From: Moringa oleifera
Lineage: Eukaryota; Streptophyta; Magnoliopsida; Brassicales; Moringaceae
Assembly: GCA_021397835.1 (NCBI GenBank)
Contig: JAJFZO010000345.1
Span: forward strand, 62,001 to 126,000
DNA length: 64,000 nucleotides
Reading direction: 5' to 3'
Part shown: positions 22,701-34,979 of the stretch, one piece after another
Position numbering within the stretch: position 1 is the stretch's first letter
Layout: every line of letters begins with the position of its first letter
The notes under the pieces: generated by a model
Told to the model about the DNA's origin: nothing
The model's database searches: none
The model's input: the letters and a program-made list of their open reading frames with translations, nothing else
Program-made: the position numbers and the translations under genes

Positions 22701-22770
22701 TCCACACCACCTATGCCTCAGTATCACTTTGAAGTTCTTCTTGCAAGGTGGACGAAAGAAAGAGCAAAAG

Positions 22771-23047
22771 ATGGTTGCGATGTATGGCTCAGCTTCTCTA
22801 AGATATGTCTTTCTCTTGATATGGTGGCTTTCGTTTTCGTTGGCTGCTGCTGAGATCAGACACTACAACTGGGAAGTGGATTACATATTCTGGTCTCCTG
22901 ACTGCGTGGAAAATGTGGTGATGGGTATCAACGGAAAGTTTCCAGGGCCGACTATCAGGGCCAGAGCTGGAGACATCGTCGTTGTTGAGCTAACCAACAA
23001 GCTTCAGACAGAAGGGGTTGTCATTCACTGGCACGGGATCAGACAGG

Positions 23048-23082
<35 letters not shown>

Positions 23083-24461
23083 TTAGGTTATTTTAATAAG
23101 ACATGGTGGTTGTTGTTTCTCAGTTTGGGACGCCATGGGCAGACGGGGCTGCGTCTGTCACGCAATGTGCGATTATACCTGGAGAAACTTTTGTCTACAG
23201 GTTCATAGTTGACAAGGTGAGCCTCCATCTCTCTTCGTGTGTGCCTTCGTAGTTATTTGCTTCCACATACATGCACTGGAATGCAGTAGAAGCATCTCGG
23301 AAGAGAAATCAAAGGTTTTTCAGGCAGACAAAACCGGGAGGAAAGACATATTATGGAGATGCTTAGTTAATGAGTTCTGTTCTTTTTTCTGATTAACAAC
23401 AGTTTTCTCTTTTGGTAATAAAGATTATGAACCTTGTTTCTTAGATGCCTTTTTGCTTTGTTTTTGAACATATCATATGGTGCAGGAAGGAACATACTTT
23501 TACCATGGACATTACGGGATGCAGAGATCAGCAGGGTTGTACGGATCTCTGATAGTAGACGTGGCAAAAGGAGAGAGGGAGCCGTTCCATTACGACGGTG
23601 AGTTCAATCTATTGCTGAGTGACTGGTGGCACGAGAACGTTCATGAGCAAGAAGTTGGTCTATCGTCGAAGCCATTCCGCTGGATTGGTGAACCCCAGGT
23701 ACCCTCCTTCAAGATTCAAATTTAATTACACCCAATAAATAAATAAATAAATAAAACCCTGATCTGATGATAAAAGTATCCCCACTTAACAAAAGATGAA
23801 TTGGCAAGATGTCAAACTTTGTCTGGTGTCCTTTGATGTCTACACGTTTTTACTTTTTGCACGTAGTATATGATACTGTAGCCTAGTGACAGCATGGACC
23901 CACCACAAATGATATTCTTCGTAATTATAGCATATGATAATGGTACCACATGGCTCCATGGAATTGATAGTGGTGATAATGGCACAATTAAACAAATGTG
24001 GCCATCCAAAGTTAAAAATGAGGAATGGCCTCCCTTACCATACTTGAAATGACACGGAGATTATTAAGTAATACAGGGTAGTTTCGTATGTTGTGATGGA
24101 GAAAATGCAACTAAGAAAGACAACTGTTTCTTGAGGCTTCCTTTATTTATTTATTAATATTTCTGTCATCATGCTCTGTAGAGCTTGTTGATAAATGGAA
24201 GAGGGCAATACAATTGTTCCATGGCTGCGCAGTTTAGCAACACCTCCGTTGCTCAGTGCAAGTTTAGAGGCACTGAACAGTGTGCACCTGAAATCTTGCG
24301 CGTTCTCCCCAACAAGACTTACCGGCTCAGGATCGCCAGTACTACTGCATTGGCTTCACTCAACTTGGCCATTGGGGTAAATTCGAAATTAATGTTTATT
24401 TATATAATTCAAGTATATATTAAATATCATTTTAATATTAAATAACACCATATATATATAC

Positions 24462-24492
<31 letters not shown>

Positions 24493-26125
24493 CACACATA
24501 ATAATGGTAGAGATGCAGTTCCATATGGATATTTTGATGACTTGAGGTGAATTGATTGGCCCTAGAAAGCTACATAAGACACAAAGTTGGTGATAATGTT
24601 TGGGCATCAATAAAGTATTCTATTTCCATGGAAAACTACAAGGGAAAAAAGGGTACATCCTTATCGTCTGCATTATCCAAAATATCAGGAGGCTTATTGG
24701 CTTTTGGTATTTTCATGAAAATACAATAATAATAATAATAATAATAATAAAAGAGAATGAAAACAAAGAGCTGTAAAGTTTGGTCTCCCTGATGGACCAA
24801 CCCTACAAAAACAAGCATACTGTATCAGTAGTACTGCTGCATGTGGCATTGAATTGTTGTGTCAAAGCTATCAATCATTCTTGTCGATATATGGATTTTT
24901 TCCAATTCTACTTTCACGAGTATTATTGCACATTCACCAAATCTATGGGATCTTAAAGATAAATATGTGGTTCTGAGTGAAAATTGTGAGTGAAAATTCG
25001 TTTGATGTAAAATCATCTGTTGCTCTGTTACAATATTATTGGATCAGTCGATGCCGTCATCTAGCACGTAGCTATTTTGTTTAACTGTCTGATTGATGCC
25101 CTGAATACGTTTCCTGAATGATATTTTAATTCGTAATTAAAATTCTGGAGATCTTAATTTGTGTGCAGAATCACAAAATGTTGGTGGTGGAAGCTGATGG
25201 AAACTACGTGCAGCCATTTATGGTTGACGATATAGACGTATATTCGGGGGAGAGCTACTCGGTACTGTTCGTGACAGACCAAGAACCATCGAAGAACTAC
25301 TGGGTGTCAGTGGGTGTAAGAGCAAGAAAGCCTGCAACACCTCCTGGCTTAGCCATTTTAAACTATCATCCAACCTCCGCATCACAAATATCTCCCTCTC
25401 AACCTCCTATCACTCCCTTATGGAACGATTTCAACCGCAGCAAGTCTTTTTCCAGAAAAATCACGGCTCGAATGGGGACCCCTAAGCCACCTACTCAGTA
25501 TCACAGTAGAATCGTTCTCTTAAACACTCAAAACTACATCGATGGATACACCAAGTGGGCTATCAACAATGTGTCCTTAACTTTGCCGGTCACGCCCTAC
25601 CTCGGTGCCATGAAATACCGTCTAAAACATGTTTTCAATCAACAGGGTCCGCCGGTGGGCTTTCCCGTTGAGTACGACGTGATGAAGCCTCCGGTGAACC
25701 CTAATTCCACTTACGGAAATGGGGTTTACAAGTTTAAGTTTAACAGCACAGTAGATGTGATCCTTCAAAACGCTAATGCATTGCAAGCAGGCACCAGTGA
25801 AGTACACCCGTGGCACTTGCATGGACATAACTTTTGGGTGCTTGGGTATGGGGAAGGCAAGTTCAGTCAAGAAGATGAGAGGACGTTTAACCTAAAGAAT
25901 CCACCGCTGAGGAACACAGTTGTGGTGTTCCCATATGGATGGACCGCTTTGAGATTCGTTGCTGATAACCCAGGAGTTTGGTTCTTCCATTGCCACATTG
26001 AGCCTCACTTGCATATGGGTATGGGTGTCTTGTTTTCTGAAGCTGTCCATCTTGTTGGTGACATTCCCCATCAGGCTCTTGCTTGTGGCTTCACTGCACA
26101 GAGCCCTATAGGAACCCACAATTAA
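22771..26125 (+). CDS. L-ascorbate oxidase (secreted multicopper oxidase), five exons
   Basis: It oxidises ascorbate to dehydroascorbate with reduction of oxygen to water in the cell wall. Exons: 22771-23046, 23124-23216, 23486-23698, 24182-24376, 25169-26125. All introns are GT-AG and phase 0, giving 577 residues, the normal family length. The ATG at 22771 starts a signal peptide (hydrophobic [16 protein letters not shown]) before EIRHYNWEV. Copper sites are complete: HWHG (86-89), HGHYG (130-134), HPWHLHGH (472-479) and [12 protein letters not shown] (533-544), with Cys534 and Met544 as type-1 ligands. Several N-glycosylation sites are visible (NCS, NTS, NKT, NVS, NST). No stop or frameshift is present. 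The gene stands alone between transposon blocks. It could be another member of the family, but the plant ascorbate oxidase motifs are close throughout. Confidence 0.95.
23051..23080 (+). repeat. (CT)n microsatellite at the start of intron 1
   Basis: About 14-15 CT units begin four bases after the donor GT of the 77-bp first intron of the ascorbate oxidase gene. Length changes here would alter a very short intron. Confidence 0.9.
24447..24500 (+). repeat. (TA)n microsatellite, ascorbate oxidase intron 4
   Basis: Alternating 'tatatata' and 'catata' runs between exons 4 and 5. A second microsatellite, (AAT)n, lies in the same intron at about 24724-24750. Confidence 0.85.
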
Positions 26126-26515
26126 TTAGCCTCTAATTGTATTGTCACTTGTGGGTAGTTTATGTTCCTCGTATTGATAATGCAACTACTGTTTGAGTAT
26201 AAAACTAAATTGATTTTCTCTTTTTTCCTTAAAAGCCATTGGTGATCAAAGAAACATCCCTTTATCCTTAAAACTGATGTTAACCTAGAAAATTATTGTG
26301 AAGAAAGATAGTAAAATTTGAAAGTAAAGCTGGATTAACTTGATTTGGCCATGCCTACAGCTTTTTTCCCTTGGCATCAGCTTGTGTTGTGCCCCAGAAA
26401 ACTATGCTTGCTGCGCATGCCACATTACACAGTTTTTTTATTTTTTAAATTTATTTTGTATTTACTTGTTTTTAGTGATGAGAGCATGGTTAATAAATGA
26501 AATATAGATCTAATT
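26126..26515. other. Downstream region of the ascorbate oxidase gene
   Basis: 3' untranslated region and flank. T-rich and A-rich stretches near 26200-26240 could support polyadenylation, but no single signal stands out. No other gene seen. Confidence 0.4.
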
Positions 26516-26750
26516 AGTACTACAACATAAAAAAGTTTTAGTGATAATTATTTTGATTTTTAACAATAATTATAATTATCGTTAATGTTCTTATTAATAA
26601 TTGTTCAAAAGCTAAACTCTATAATAATTATTATTATAATTGCTGGTAAAAATATAAAATAACAATTGTCATTAAAATACTGTACACTTAGTGGTAATGG
26701 TCTATTATCAAATATAATTTGCCAAAAAAAAAAAAAGAAATAGTAGTTAA
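26516..26750. repeat. Possible small CACTA-derived element (MITE-like)
   Basis: The left side 'ctacaacataaaaaagtttt' followed by 'agtgataatt' resembles the start of CACTA 2 (CACTACAGC ... 'tttttagtgacac'). The interior has 'aattataattatcgttaat' repeats and is AT-rich. The right side ends 'gaaatagtag'. Pairing of the ends is weak and a target duplication is not certain, so this is a tentative call. Confidence 0.3.
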
Positions 26751-29170
26751 AAAGATTGAGATGACACCATGAAATAAGTTAGAATATGAGGAGCTCAAAA
26801 AGCAAGTTTAATTACTCAATTAGAAAATGAAGATAATATCTAAATTGAAACATCATCAAATGTGAAGTGAGTCTACGCAAGTAGTAGAATAACCCTTTAG
26901 GGAGGATATTCAGCAAGCTCCAATGTCCTACACGTGCAAAATACCTCTAATATCATATTACTAGACATACGATTCTATAGATTATCCAGAAAGATCAGCA
27001 CCATGATGTTTATCCAAGGATTAGTACTAGTCAAATTTTACCAAAAAAAACTAGCTTCGTGAGTTAGTTATATATAAGGAAGGATTAGTATCCTTATAAA
27101 CGTCCAAAATTAAAACTAGTTAAATGAAAAACTATTATGTTGGATGATGCCAAAAAGATTTGAACTTGATTCCTATTAGAAACAATACATAATTGTAGAG
27201 AAGACTTTTTCGAAGAATGCATGAATGATGAAAACTTCCCAGTATAGCTATTGACAGAGCTTGGCCTCCAAAACTATTTTTGTTTAAGACATGAAAATTT
27301 GGCTTTTACCTAACCTCTCAATCTTGAAAGATATGCAAGAAGAATTTTATTTTCTTGAAACTATTAGAGAGCACTCAAGATGATGCATTTTAGGTGAGAT
27401 CAAGGAGAGGCATTCAAACCAACTCCTATTTCCTTAAAACAAAATGGTTTTGTTTAGAATTCCATGTGAAGAAAGACTCTTACATGCACATTATTCTGAC
27501 ATTCATTTTATGCAGAAAAGATGGATGCATGATGTAGAAATGATAAAGAAAAAGGATTCATTATAGTAGTAAGATATAAAGGATAGTAAGAGACTATCAA
27601 CATAAATGTAAAAAGAATGCCAAGAAAGTATCAAGAGAACATCAAAATTTCATATGTAGTTGAGTTTACTATAACAAGAAGATTGTAGAATAACTTGGTT
27701 TACCTGTTAGCTTAATACAACAACCCTTCTCTAATTCCTCAAAGAAAGAATATTCATACATTCTCAACCATACTAAACAACTCTATATATAGGATAAAAG
27801 TGTTTGCGTCCCTAAAAGAGAACTATTCTCTCTGAAAATTCTTCTTAAGACCAATTGTCCAAAACTTCAGCAAAAAAAATTTTAGTCTAAAAGATGGTTC
27901 TTTAACCCTTTGATTGAAGGGGTATTTATAGGTGTGATCTCACCAAAAATGGTGGATGCATGTCATTGATCTAAGATTCATGGATGTATAGTTCTTGTAT
28001 CTTATGCACCTTTCTTGGAATTGTAACTTTTTGAATAACTTTTGGGAATCTATAGAGTAAACACATTCTACATTTTACTATTCATCTAAGTAACTTGGTC
28101 TAGCTCGACATCTCCCAAGGTCAGGATTTTCCTAAGATTGAGATTTTGATCTCACAAAAGACCCAATGATTGTTCGTGGATTTGCCATAGGCCAAGAAAA
28201 CGTAGGTCGAGACAAATATAGGCGGGAAAACCCATGCCTTCAGTTCTTAGTCAACTTTTTACCAAGTCATTTCAAAGAGTCTTTTTTGACACGATTAATA
28301 TTTAGGTGCCAAGGCATGATTTGCCTACGACATTAGGATGTAAAAAGGTCACAAATTTTAAAAGCTTGTTGCCCCTTAGTTTTTCCAATGAATGATTACC
28401 ACATTTTAAAAAGGTCTCATTGTCTTCTCTTTTTTTCACTTTACTTTTGTGTAAAGCCTTTAAATTCTCTTCAATAAACCCAGAGCTCTGCATTTTTATC
28501 TTCGAAGTTCATCCTCTCCTTAGGCCAGTTTTCCATACCTTTTCTTTTCTTTTAAGCACTAAAAAAATGGCAAGAACTTTAAGACATTCTTCTTATTCCC
28601 TTAAGGATTTGGATGGGTAAAGAATAATTACCTTATTTTGAAGTTTGTCCAACTTGAAACTTTTTCTTTTTTTTTTTTTTTTTGGCTGACCATGGACCCA
28701 CCACAAGGGGTAGGTTATGGTTTTCGAGGATAGCCTTAAGGTAAGACAAGACCTACCCATTCACTCTTTCTTCTAGAATATCTGCCATTAGTTTAAAATT
28801 TCTCCTTCCCAGCTTACACGTAATGCCTAGCATTGTATGGTAGCTTTTTGTGTCAAAACTTTTTTTTTTCTTGAACTGTACAAATCTCTTAGTAGCCTTG
28901 TTCGCCATGTTTTTCAAGTTAAAGGTAAATGAAGATAATAGGAATTCCAATTTCAAATTTTACTATTTCGATAACATTAGGCTCAAACTCTTTTTCAAAA
29001 GCTTGCCTTTAAATAATAAAGGCTAGATTGAAAAATATTTCTAGGCTTTTTAGCCTAAAATGCATCATCTATTGAACATTCAGAGCGAGCCCTCTAGAAA
29101 GGTATGCCAAAAGAAGGTTCACCCCAAACTAATAGCAATTTTTCAAACACTTTCTAACGAGTGAGGTGTA
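26751..29170. other. Anonymous repeat-rich DNA with a possible minus-strand LTR fragment
   Basis: Around 27030-27110 the words 'gtgagttagttat' and 'aaggaaggattag' resemble the LTR end regions at 44030 and 51880, which suggests a minus-strand LTR piece. Possible minus-strand TATA boxes lie near 27785 and 27925. Short open frames at 28302-28493 and 28753-28956 (minus) show no family I recognise. A T-rich run lies near 28663-28682. Confidence 0.3.
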
Positions 29171-29319
29171 AATAGCCTTAGAGATCATATAAATAATAGT
29201 TGGATACAAGAGTTGGAGCCATGAGATCTAGGTATAAGGTCTTTATGAAAGACATATCAGGCCTGGGTTCTAAAGAAGAGCTCTTTTCCCCTCTTCCAAA
29301 TAAAATTCTTGATCCCAAA

Positions 29320-30700
29320 CAAACATTGAAACCCAAATGAACTACTAGACCCGAAGTGGACACATATCCCAATGAAGAGACTATGCTTCAGCTTTTTGTT
29401 AATCATCATTCTCTCAGTATGGTCTCTCGAACTAATGCCATGCCAAGTCTCATTACTGCTTTAACTTGTACTTCGATATTTTATCTTTTGCTTGTTACTA
29501 ATCCTTGCATGTTATCTTTTGCAAATCTTAAAGAGATGACCCTTCAATAAAATTTGCCTTCAATAATTGAAGATCAACTTTAGGAGGCAATGGACATTAC
29601 CCTAAGGAAAAATGCCCTTATAATGGGTTCTACTACTACTGCTGCTATTGGACCACAGTAATAAAGTCAGTCTTCATGGGCTACCTCGAAAAGAAAAAAG
29701 GCTATAGTTGGGCTAAGTGATGGTGCTTTTGCTACAAAGAAAGGGAAGATGATTGTTGCTATCCCTCTACTAAGCAAAAGGAAGGAAAAAGACGATCATC
29801 TTAAAGACTGAGGTGTTATGGATACATTCCCGATGCCATAAGTGAGCCTCTTCCTATCCCTTGATGAAGAAAATTTTTTACAAAAGTGGAATCTTCCAGT
29901 TGAGGGCTTCATGAACCACTTGAACTTGGTTCAAAAGTGGCTCTATAGATTTATCCTTCCTTAATATTTGAAGAAGTTGGAAGATGAAAACATAATACCT
30001 TCCTTGGAAGCACCATGATGTGCTTTAGGGAGGTAAGTATCATTTGCTTAATCTTGTTTCTGTTGTAGTACTATATTACTAATCGATGCTTTTTCCTTAT
30101 TCTTGTAGGTTACCCAAAGAATGGCTTTGCTTATGAACACAATCACACTAGTATCGATCTTCATGATTTCACGAAGGAGGCGAATGTTACTAATAATCTT
30201 ATGGCCAACGCCATGAACAAAATGCATATTTACATGGCTAAAACTAAGAGGCTAAATACTTTGCTGGCCAAGACTAAGGTTGATGTGGATAATGTTAGGA
30301 TAGTACTCGCTTAAGTCCAGGCTAATGTAGAGGTAAGGATAAGCCATGCTAAGAGTGAGCTTATCCTCCAACATCGAGATGAACTAAAGGTAGTTGAAGA
30401 AGAAGCTTGATCTCGAGCTATTAACAAATTCAAAATCTTAGATGCTTACAAAGTTTAGATCGAGGAATAGGCCTCCCACCTGTAGTGGCCGATCAAAAGA
30501 TGCATGGTTGAGGAGATTTAAAATAAATATCTCAACCTCGACCTTTCATGGGTGCTTGTGGCTCTTCCTATATTCACTCCACTCTGAAGACCTAAATTTT
30601 GTCCTAGTCGATCTAGACGAGATGACTGACAGACCAACCAAGAAGGGCCACTACCACTAGTATTGTGAGGAGCCTCTACTCCTAAACTACCTTGGAACTG
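29320..30700 (+). pseudogene. Gag-like retrotransposon ORF remnant
   Basis: Plus-strand open stretches in shifting frames include MVSRTNAMPSLITALTCTS (29419 onward). A Lys-rich stretch near 29690-29800 follows, then a region around 30200-30420 that would make an alpha-helical, Ala/Lys/Glu-rich segment, then KCMVEEI and similar to about 30660. The layout (globular start, basic stretch, long coiled coil) resembles the upstream ORF of Tat-like elements. Position ahead of the protease supports this. I see no single diagnostic motif, so the family call is tentative. Confidence 0.4.
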
Positions 30701-30949
30701 AATGTACCTAGACTAAAAACTAATCTTGAAGCCTGAACATGTAATCATTTTCTTTTCCCTTTTTGACTGTACAAAATTCATTCAAAGTAATGGAATTTCC
30801 CTTTTCATGTCGTCTTCACTAGTACTTAGAATAACTATAGTAATCCGCAAACATGAACCATTATTACTATAATATTAAGTTGCAAAATTGTTAACTACCC
30901 AATCATAACCTTAATTATGAGTACCTGATTTCAAACTCAATGAATCATC

Positions 30950-31380
30950 TCTGGATGTAAAAAATCGGATGAAGGAATATAACAACTGATGTAAGGTTAG
31001 TTTTAATTATGGAAGGATCTTGGCAAACTGTTAAAGCTTCGAACTTGATGATAAAAAGGGCTTGATAAAAGGAATCTTGATGTATTAGCTAGAAAGGAAA
31101 TCTCAATGAAAAGGACTCCCGATGAATTGAAGTGAAATCCACTAATGATGTACGTCTCGATGAGCTAGGATTAACTCTAGACCCAATGAAATAAAACTTG
31201 ATATATCAACTGAATTGTTAGATCTCGATGATCAAGTTTGATTTATCCATCTGCATTACAAACCTGATGAAGAAGACTCCCAACCTAAACCAAGTTAACT
31301 TTAGTTACAAAGTCTCGATCATGCATAGGGTTAAAAATAATTATAACTAGAAACCTTGATGAAAAATTGCTTGAAATACC
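30950..31380 (+). repeat. Degenerate 'ctcgatga' repeat
   Basis: Variants of 'ctcgatga' ('cttgatga', 'cccgatga', 'ctcaatga') recur roughly every 25-40 bp between 31040 and 31370. It lies between the gag-like ORF and the protease region. Coding similarity is absent. Confidence 0.5.
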
Positions 31381-31399
31381 AATCTTCGGCCTTTAATTG

Positions 31400-32990
31400 G
31401 GTATGCTTTTTTAATGTCAATTTTCTAGGAGCAAATTTAGGCTTGAACAATACCACAGTGGGCAATGAGGCAAGATATTGAGAATTGCATGGCATTCAAA
31501 TATAAAGTCTAATCATTGGTGGACAATGAAGTCTTAGGCTTCATAAACATGACTAGGCCTAACGTGGCCAATAACTTCTTGCCTACATATGAAACTTATC
31601 AAATCAATATGATGAGATAAGAAATGATATTTATGACAAAGGAACGGTTAATGGCACTTAACCATTCATATTTAAGGTTAAGATACCTTTCTTCATAGTT
31701 ATAATAGTAGAAAAACCAAAGGTGATTGTCAAAGTGTCTATGCCTTTTCCTTACAAGATAATCATGTTGTACCTTGTAGATATAATATGGTGGTCAAGGA
31801 AAGTGAAATGGTGAATATAGCTGAGCCCAGACATATAACACAAAGTGGTAAATGCTACAGGTTATCTGATGCACTTAACAAGCTCACTAAACTAAAGAAT
31901 AAGACAACTAAGGTATAAGTTATGGAGAAAGCCAAAGAAAAGTTAGAAAAAGAAATTTCTCAACCGTAACAGGGAAAGAGGCCATGGAATTTCATAAATA
32001 AAACAAACACAATGAGTATAGTGTGATAGATTAGCTGAGCAGAACAGCTCAGAAAAATCTTATTGACGTCACTGATATTAAATTTTAAGCCCCATAAGGA
32101 AGCTTTAGTGAAAGTGCTTAAGAAAGGCCTGATTTGGGTCATTCTTTAAAAATCTCACTGATATTACTAATACTACAGATCAAGTGGAAGACCTTGTAGG
32201 GCATGTCACAGCACATAATCTAATATCTTTTGCTGATGATGAAATACCTCCAAACTAAAGAGGGGTTAGCAAAGGCGTTGTACATCTCGGCTAAATATAC
32301 AAGGATTACTATCCATCCTAAATGTTATGCCCTGCTGTACAATAGATAAACTCCCAGTGGACATCAGTCATATGTAAAGGAGTTCTGTAATGATAAGGAC
32401 ATTTGATAGAACTAGTAGTTTAGTTTAATGAGTGATCGACCTAACACTAAAGATAGGTCTGATTTACTATTAAATTGTGTTCCAAGTGATGAACATATTT
32501 CATCATATAACATTTTGTTAGGAATACATCAGATACATTTTGTAGAAGCAATCCTTTCCACACTACATCAAAAAGTCAAAATGGTTATGAAGGAACAGCT
32601 TATCATAGTGCAAGTAGAAGACACTCTGGTTACATCGATATCAGGCAAACATCCTTACATCAAAGTTAGACTAAGATGAGTTCTCATTTAACACATTTTG
32701 AATTTGTAAATGCCATAAAATGTATTTTGGCTTGGCAACTGAAGCTATCTAAAATATGATCTTCTAGTTGAACGAGACATGAGGAAGACGTTACCAACTA
32801 GGAAAAAGACTTGGAAAGAATTTACAAGGAATAGCTCGCGCACTCGAAGTCATGAAAAACAAAAATAATTAAGCCTAGACAACAAGCCAACGAAGGCTAA
32901 TAAGAAAAGAATACAAAGGAAACAGAAGATGATAAGGAGTGGAGAGGAAAAGATGAATCCAATTGACTATAGCTAACCCCTTTATTGTAT
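31400..32990 (+). pseudogene. Retroviral-type protease region of the Tat-like element
   Basis: The stretch contains family landmarks in order. Around 32040-32150, NLIDVTDIKF and then the 'AFVKVLKK' segment. Around 32280, KALYISAKY. Around 32430-32670 comes the protease C-terminal part with YNILLGIHQIHFVEAILSTLHQKVKMV, the usual YN-LLGRPWIH-AGAV-STLHQKLKF block of this group. The catalytic DNGS motif is not preserved in any frame I read. Several stops and frame changes break it. Confidence 0.6.
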
Positions 32991-33529
32991 CTTCAAATTT
33001 GTTGGGTTTTATAATGCAAATCAATCTCAATAGCAGATTTGAATATAGAGGATTGCCTAGTTAAAAGGTTTTTAGAGTAGATAAAATGAAAAATCATTGT
33101 AAATCCTGTTGTGAATTTCTAAAAAACAAACAGATTGAGAAGGGCTATCAAAAATAGGCATTATTGCTTCATGTACTTCTTCAGATCAATACAAGTTCTT
33201 GTTTTGTTCCGTTTTCATCCTTATATCTTTATATATTACTTTGAGTGAAATATGGCATGTTATTATCCAAAGATTCTGATAATGAAAACTTTCATAATAG
33301 ATAATTCTGAACATTTTTTAAAAGATAACTCTTATTCTCAGGATATAGAAGAAAAAAAACTATATTACCCCTAGAATTTCTTCCACAAATGAAGCTAGAG
33401 GATAAACAAATAAGTCCTTGCAAAGAAGAAACTGAGATGATCAATCTGGGAAAAGAAGAAGATAAGAAAGAGATTAAAATAAATGCTATGTTGACTTTAG
33501 AGATAAGAACAAAATTAATCAAGCTATTA

Positions 33530-34780
33530 TAAGAGTACACAGATATACTTTTGTGGTCTTACAAAGACATGCTAGGGCTTCACAAGAGTATAGTAGAGTA
33601 CAAGTTGCCATTAAAATCAAACTTTCCACTAGTCAAGCAGAAGTTCAAATGAATGAAACTAGACGTTTTAATGGAAATTAAGGAGAAGGTACAAAAATTA
33701 TTAGACATGACATTTAATGAAATAGCTGAATATCCCAAATGGGTTTCTAACTTTGTTCCTGTGCCAAAGAAAGATGAGCGTGGATTATAAGTATGTTAAT
33801 CGGGCCAACCAAAAGATTATTTTCCTTTACTGTATATTGACACATTGGTGGATAACATAATAAGATTTGCATTATTCTCATTTATGGATGGCTATTTGAG
33901 TTATAATAAAATAATGATGAATTTTGAATATATGGAAATGACAACTTTCATAACAACAGGAGGGTACTATCAAATAATGCCATTTGGACTCAAAAACATA
34001 GAAGTGACATACCAAAGAGCAATGATAATATTCTTTCATGATATGATGCATAAAACTGTTAAAGTATATGTAAATAATGTGATTGCAAAATCCCAAAAAA
34101 ATGAGACCACATAAAGAATCTATGAAAATTATTCGAAAGATTGAGATAATACAAGTTAAGGTTGAACCCAAATAAGTGCACATTTGGAGTACGATCAAAA
34201 AAATTATTAAGAATTATGGTCAATGAACAAGGAATCATGTAGATATCGATAAAGTAAAAGTCATTCGCAAATTACCACCACTAAAAATGATAAAAGAGGA
34301 TAGAGAATTTTTAGACAAACTCAACTACATATCAAGATTTGTTTCCCAGATGACGAATGTATGCGACCTAATATTCAAACTATTGAAGAAAAATGACCTA
34401 AGAGAATGGAATGAGGATTGCCAACAAGCTTTTGATAAAATCAAGAAGTATTTGATAAATCCTTTAGTCCATTAGTGCCGGATCGATCTCTTGTATTTAA
34501 CAGTATATGAAAAATTGTTAGGATATGTATTAGCACAACAAAATGATTCAAAAAAGAAAAAGTATGCTATCTACTCAAAAGTTTGCTAATTATGAGGTCA
34601 ATTATTCATCCATTAAAAAGATTTATTATGCAATAGCCAGGGTAGTTTGGAGACTTTGTCAATATTTGTCAAGTCATATGGTATAAATCATTGCCAAATT
34701 AGATCTTATAGAATACTTGTTCAAAAAACCCTCATTATTGGGAAGGTTAGCATGATAACAAGTTTTATTATCAAAGTTTC
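33530..34780 (+). pseudogene. Reverse transcriptase and RNase H of the Tat-like element
   Basis: RT begins with ADILLWSYKDMLGL (33545) and LPLKSNFPLVKQKF. It continues through FNEIAEYPKWVSNFVPVPKK, FALFSFMDGYLSYNKIMM and YYQIMPFGLKN to the catalytic motif at 34067-34078. That motif reads YVNN where YVDD is required: both Asp codons are AAT. RNase H follows (LGYVLAQQNDSKKK, VNYSSIKKIYYAIA, KPSLLGRLA) to about 34750. Stops and frameshifts are present at 33789, 34112 and elsewhere. The changed motif alone rules out activity. Confidence 0.85.
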
Positions 34781-34979
34781 ACTTGATATATATCTCGTAA
34801 AAGTTTATCAAAAGTAGTGCAATCTCTAACATCCTAATAAACCATGCTGCAGTGATTATCAAGCAATAAACTTTGATTTTTCGAATGAAGATTTCATTGC
34901 AATAACTGAAGAGCCAAATGAGTATGAAATGTATTAGTAAACATATTTCGATGAAGCATCTAATATACTTAGACATGTA

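Noticed and set aside
22729..22770. Longer N-terminus for the ascorbate oxidase starting at 22729.
   Set aside because: The codon there is TTG, not ATG. The ATG at 22771 gives a proper signal peptide and the normal family length.
24636..24818. Minus-strand open frame of 60 codons in ascorbate oxidase intron 4.
   Set aside because: It includes the (AAT)n microsatellite read as a Tyr run and has no similarity to a known protein.
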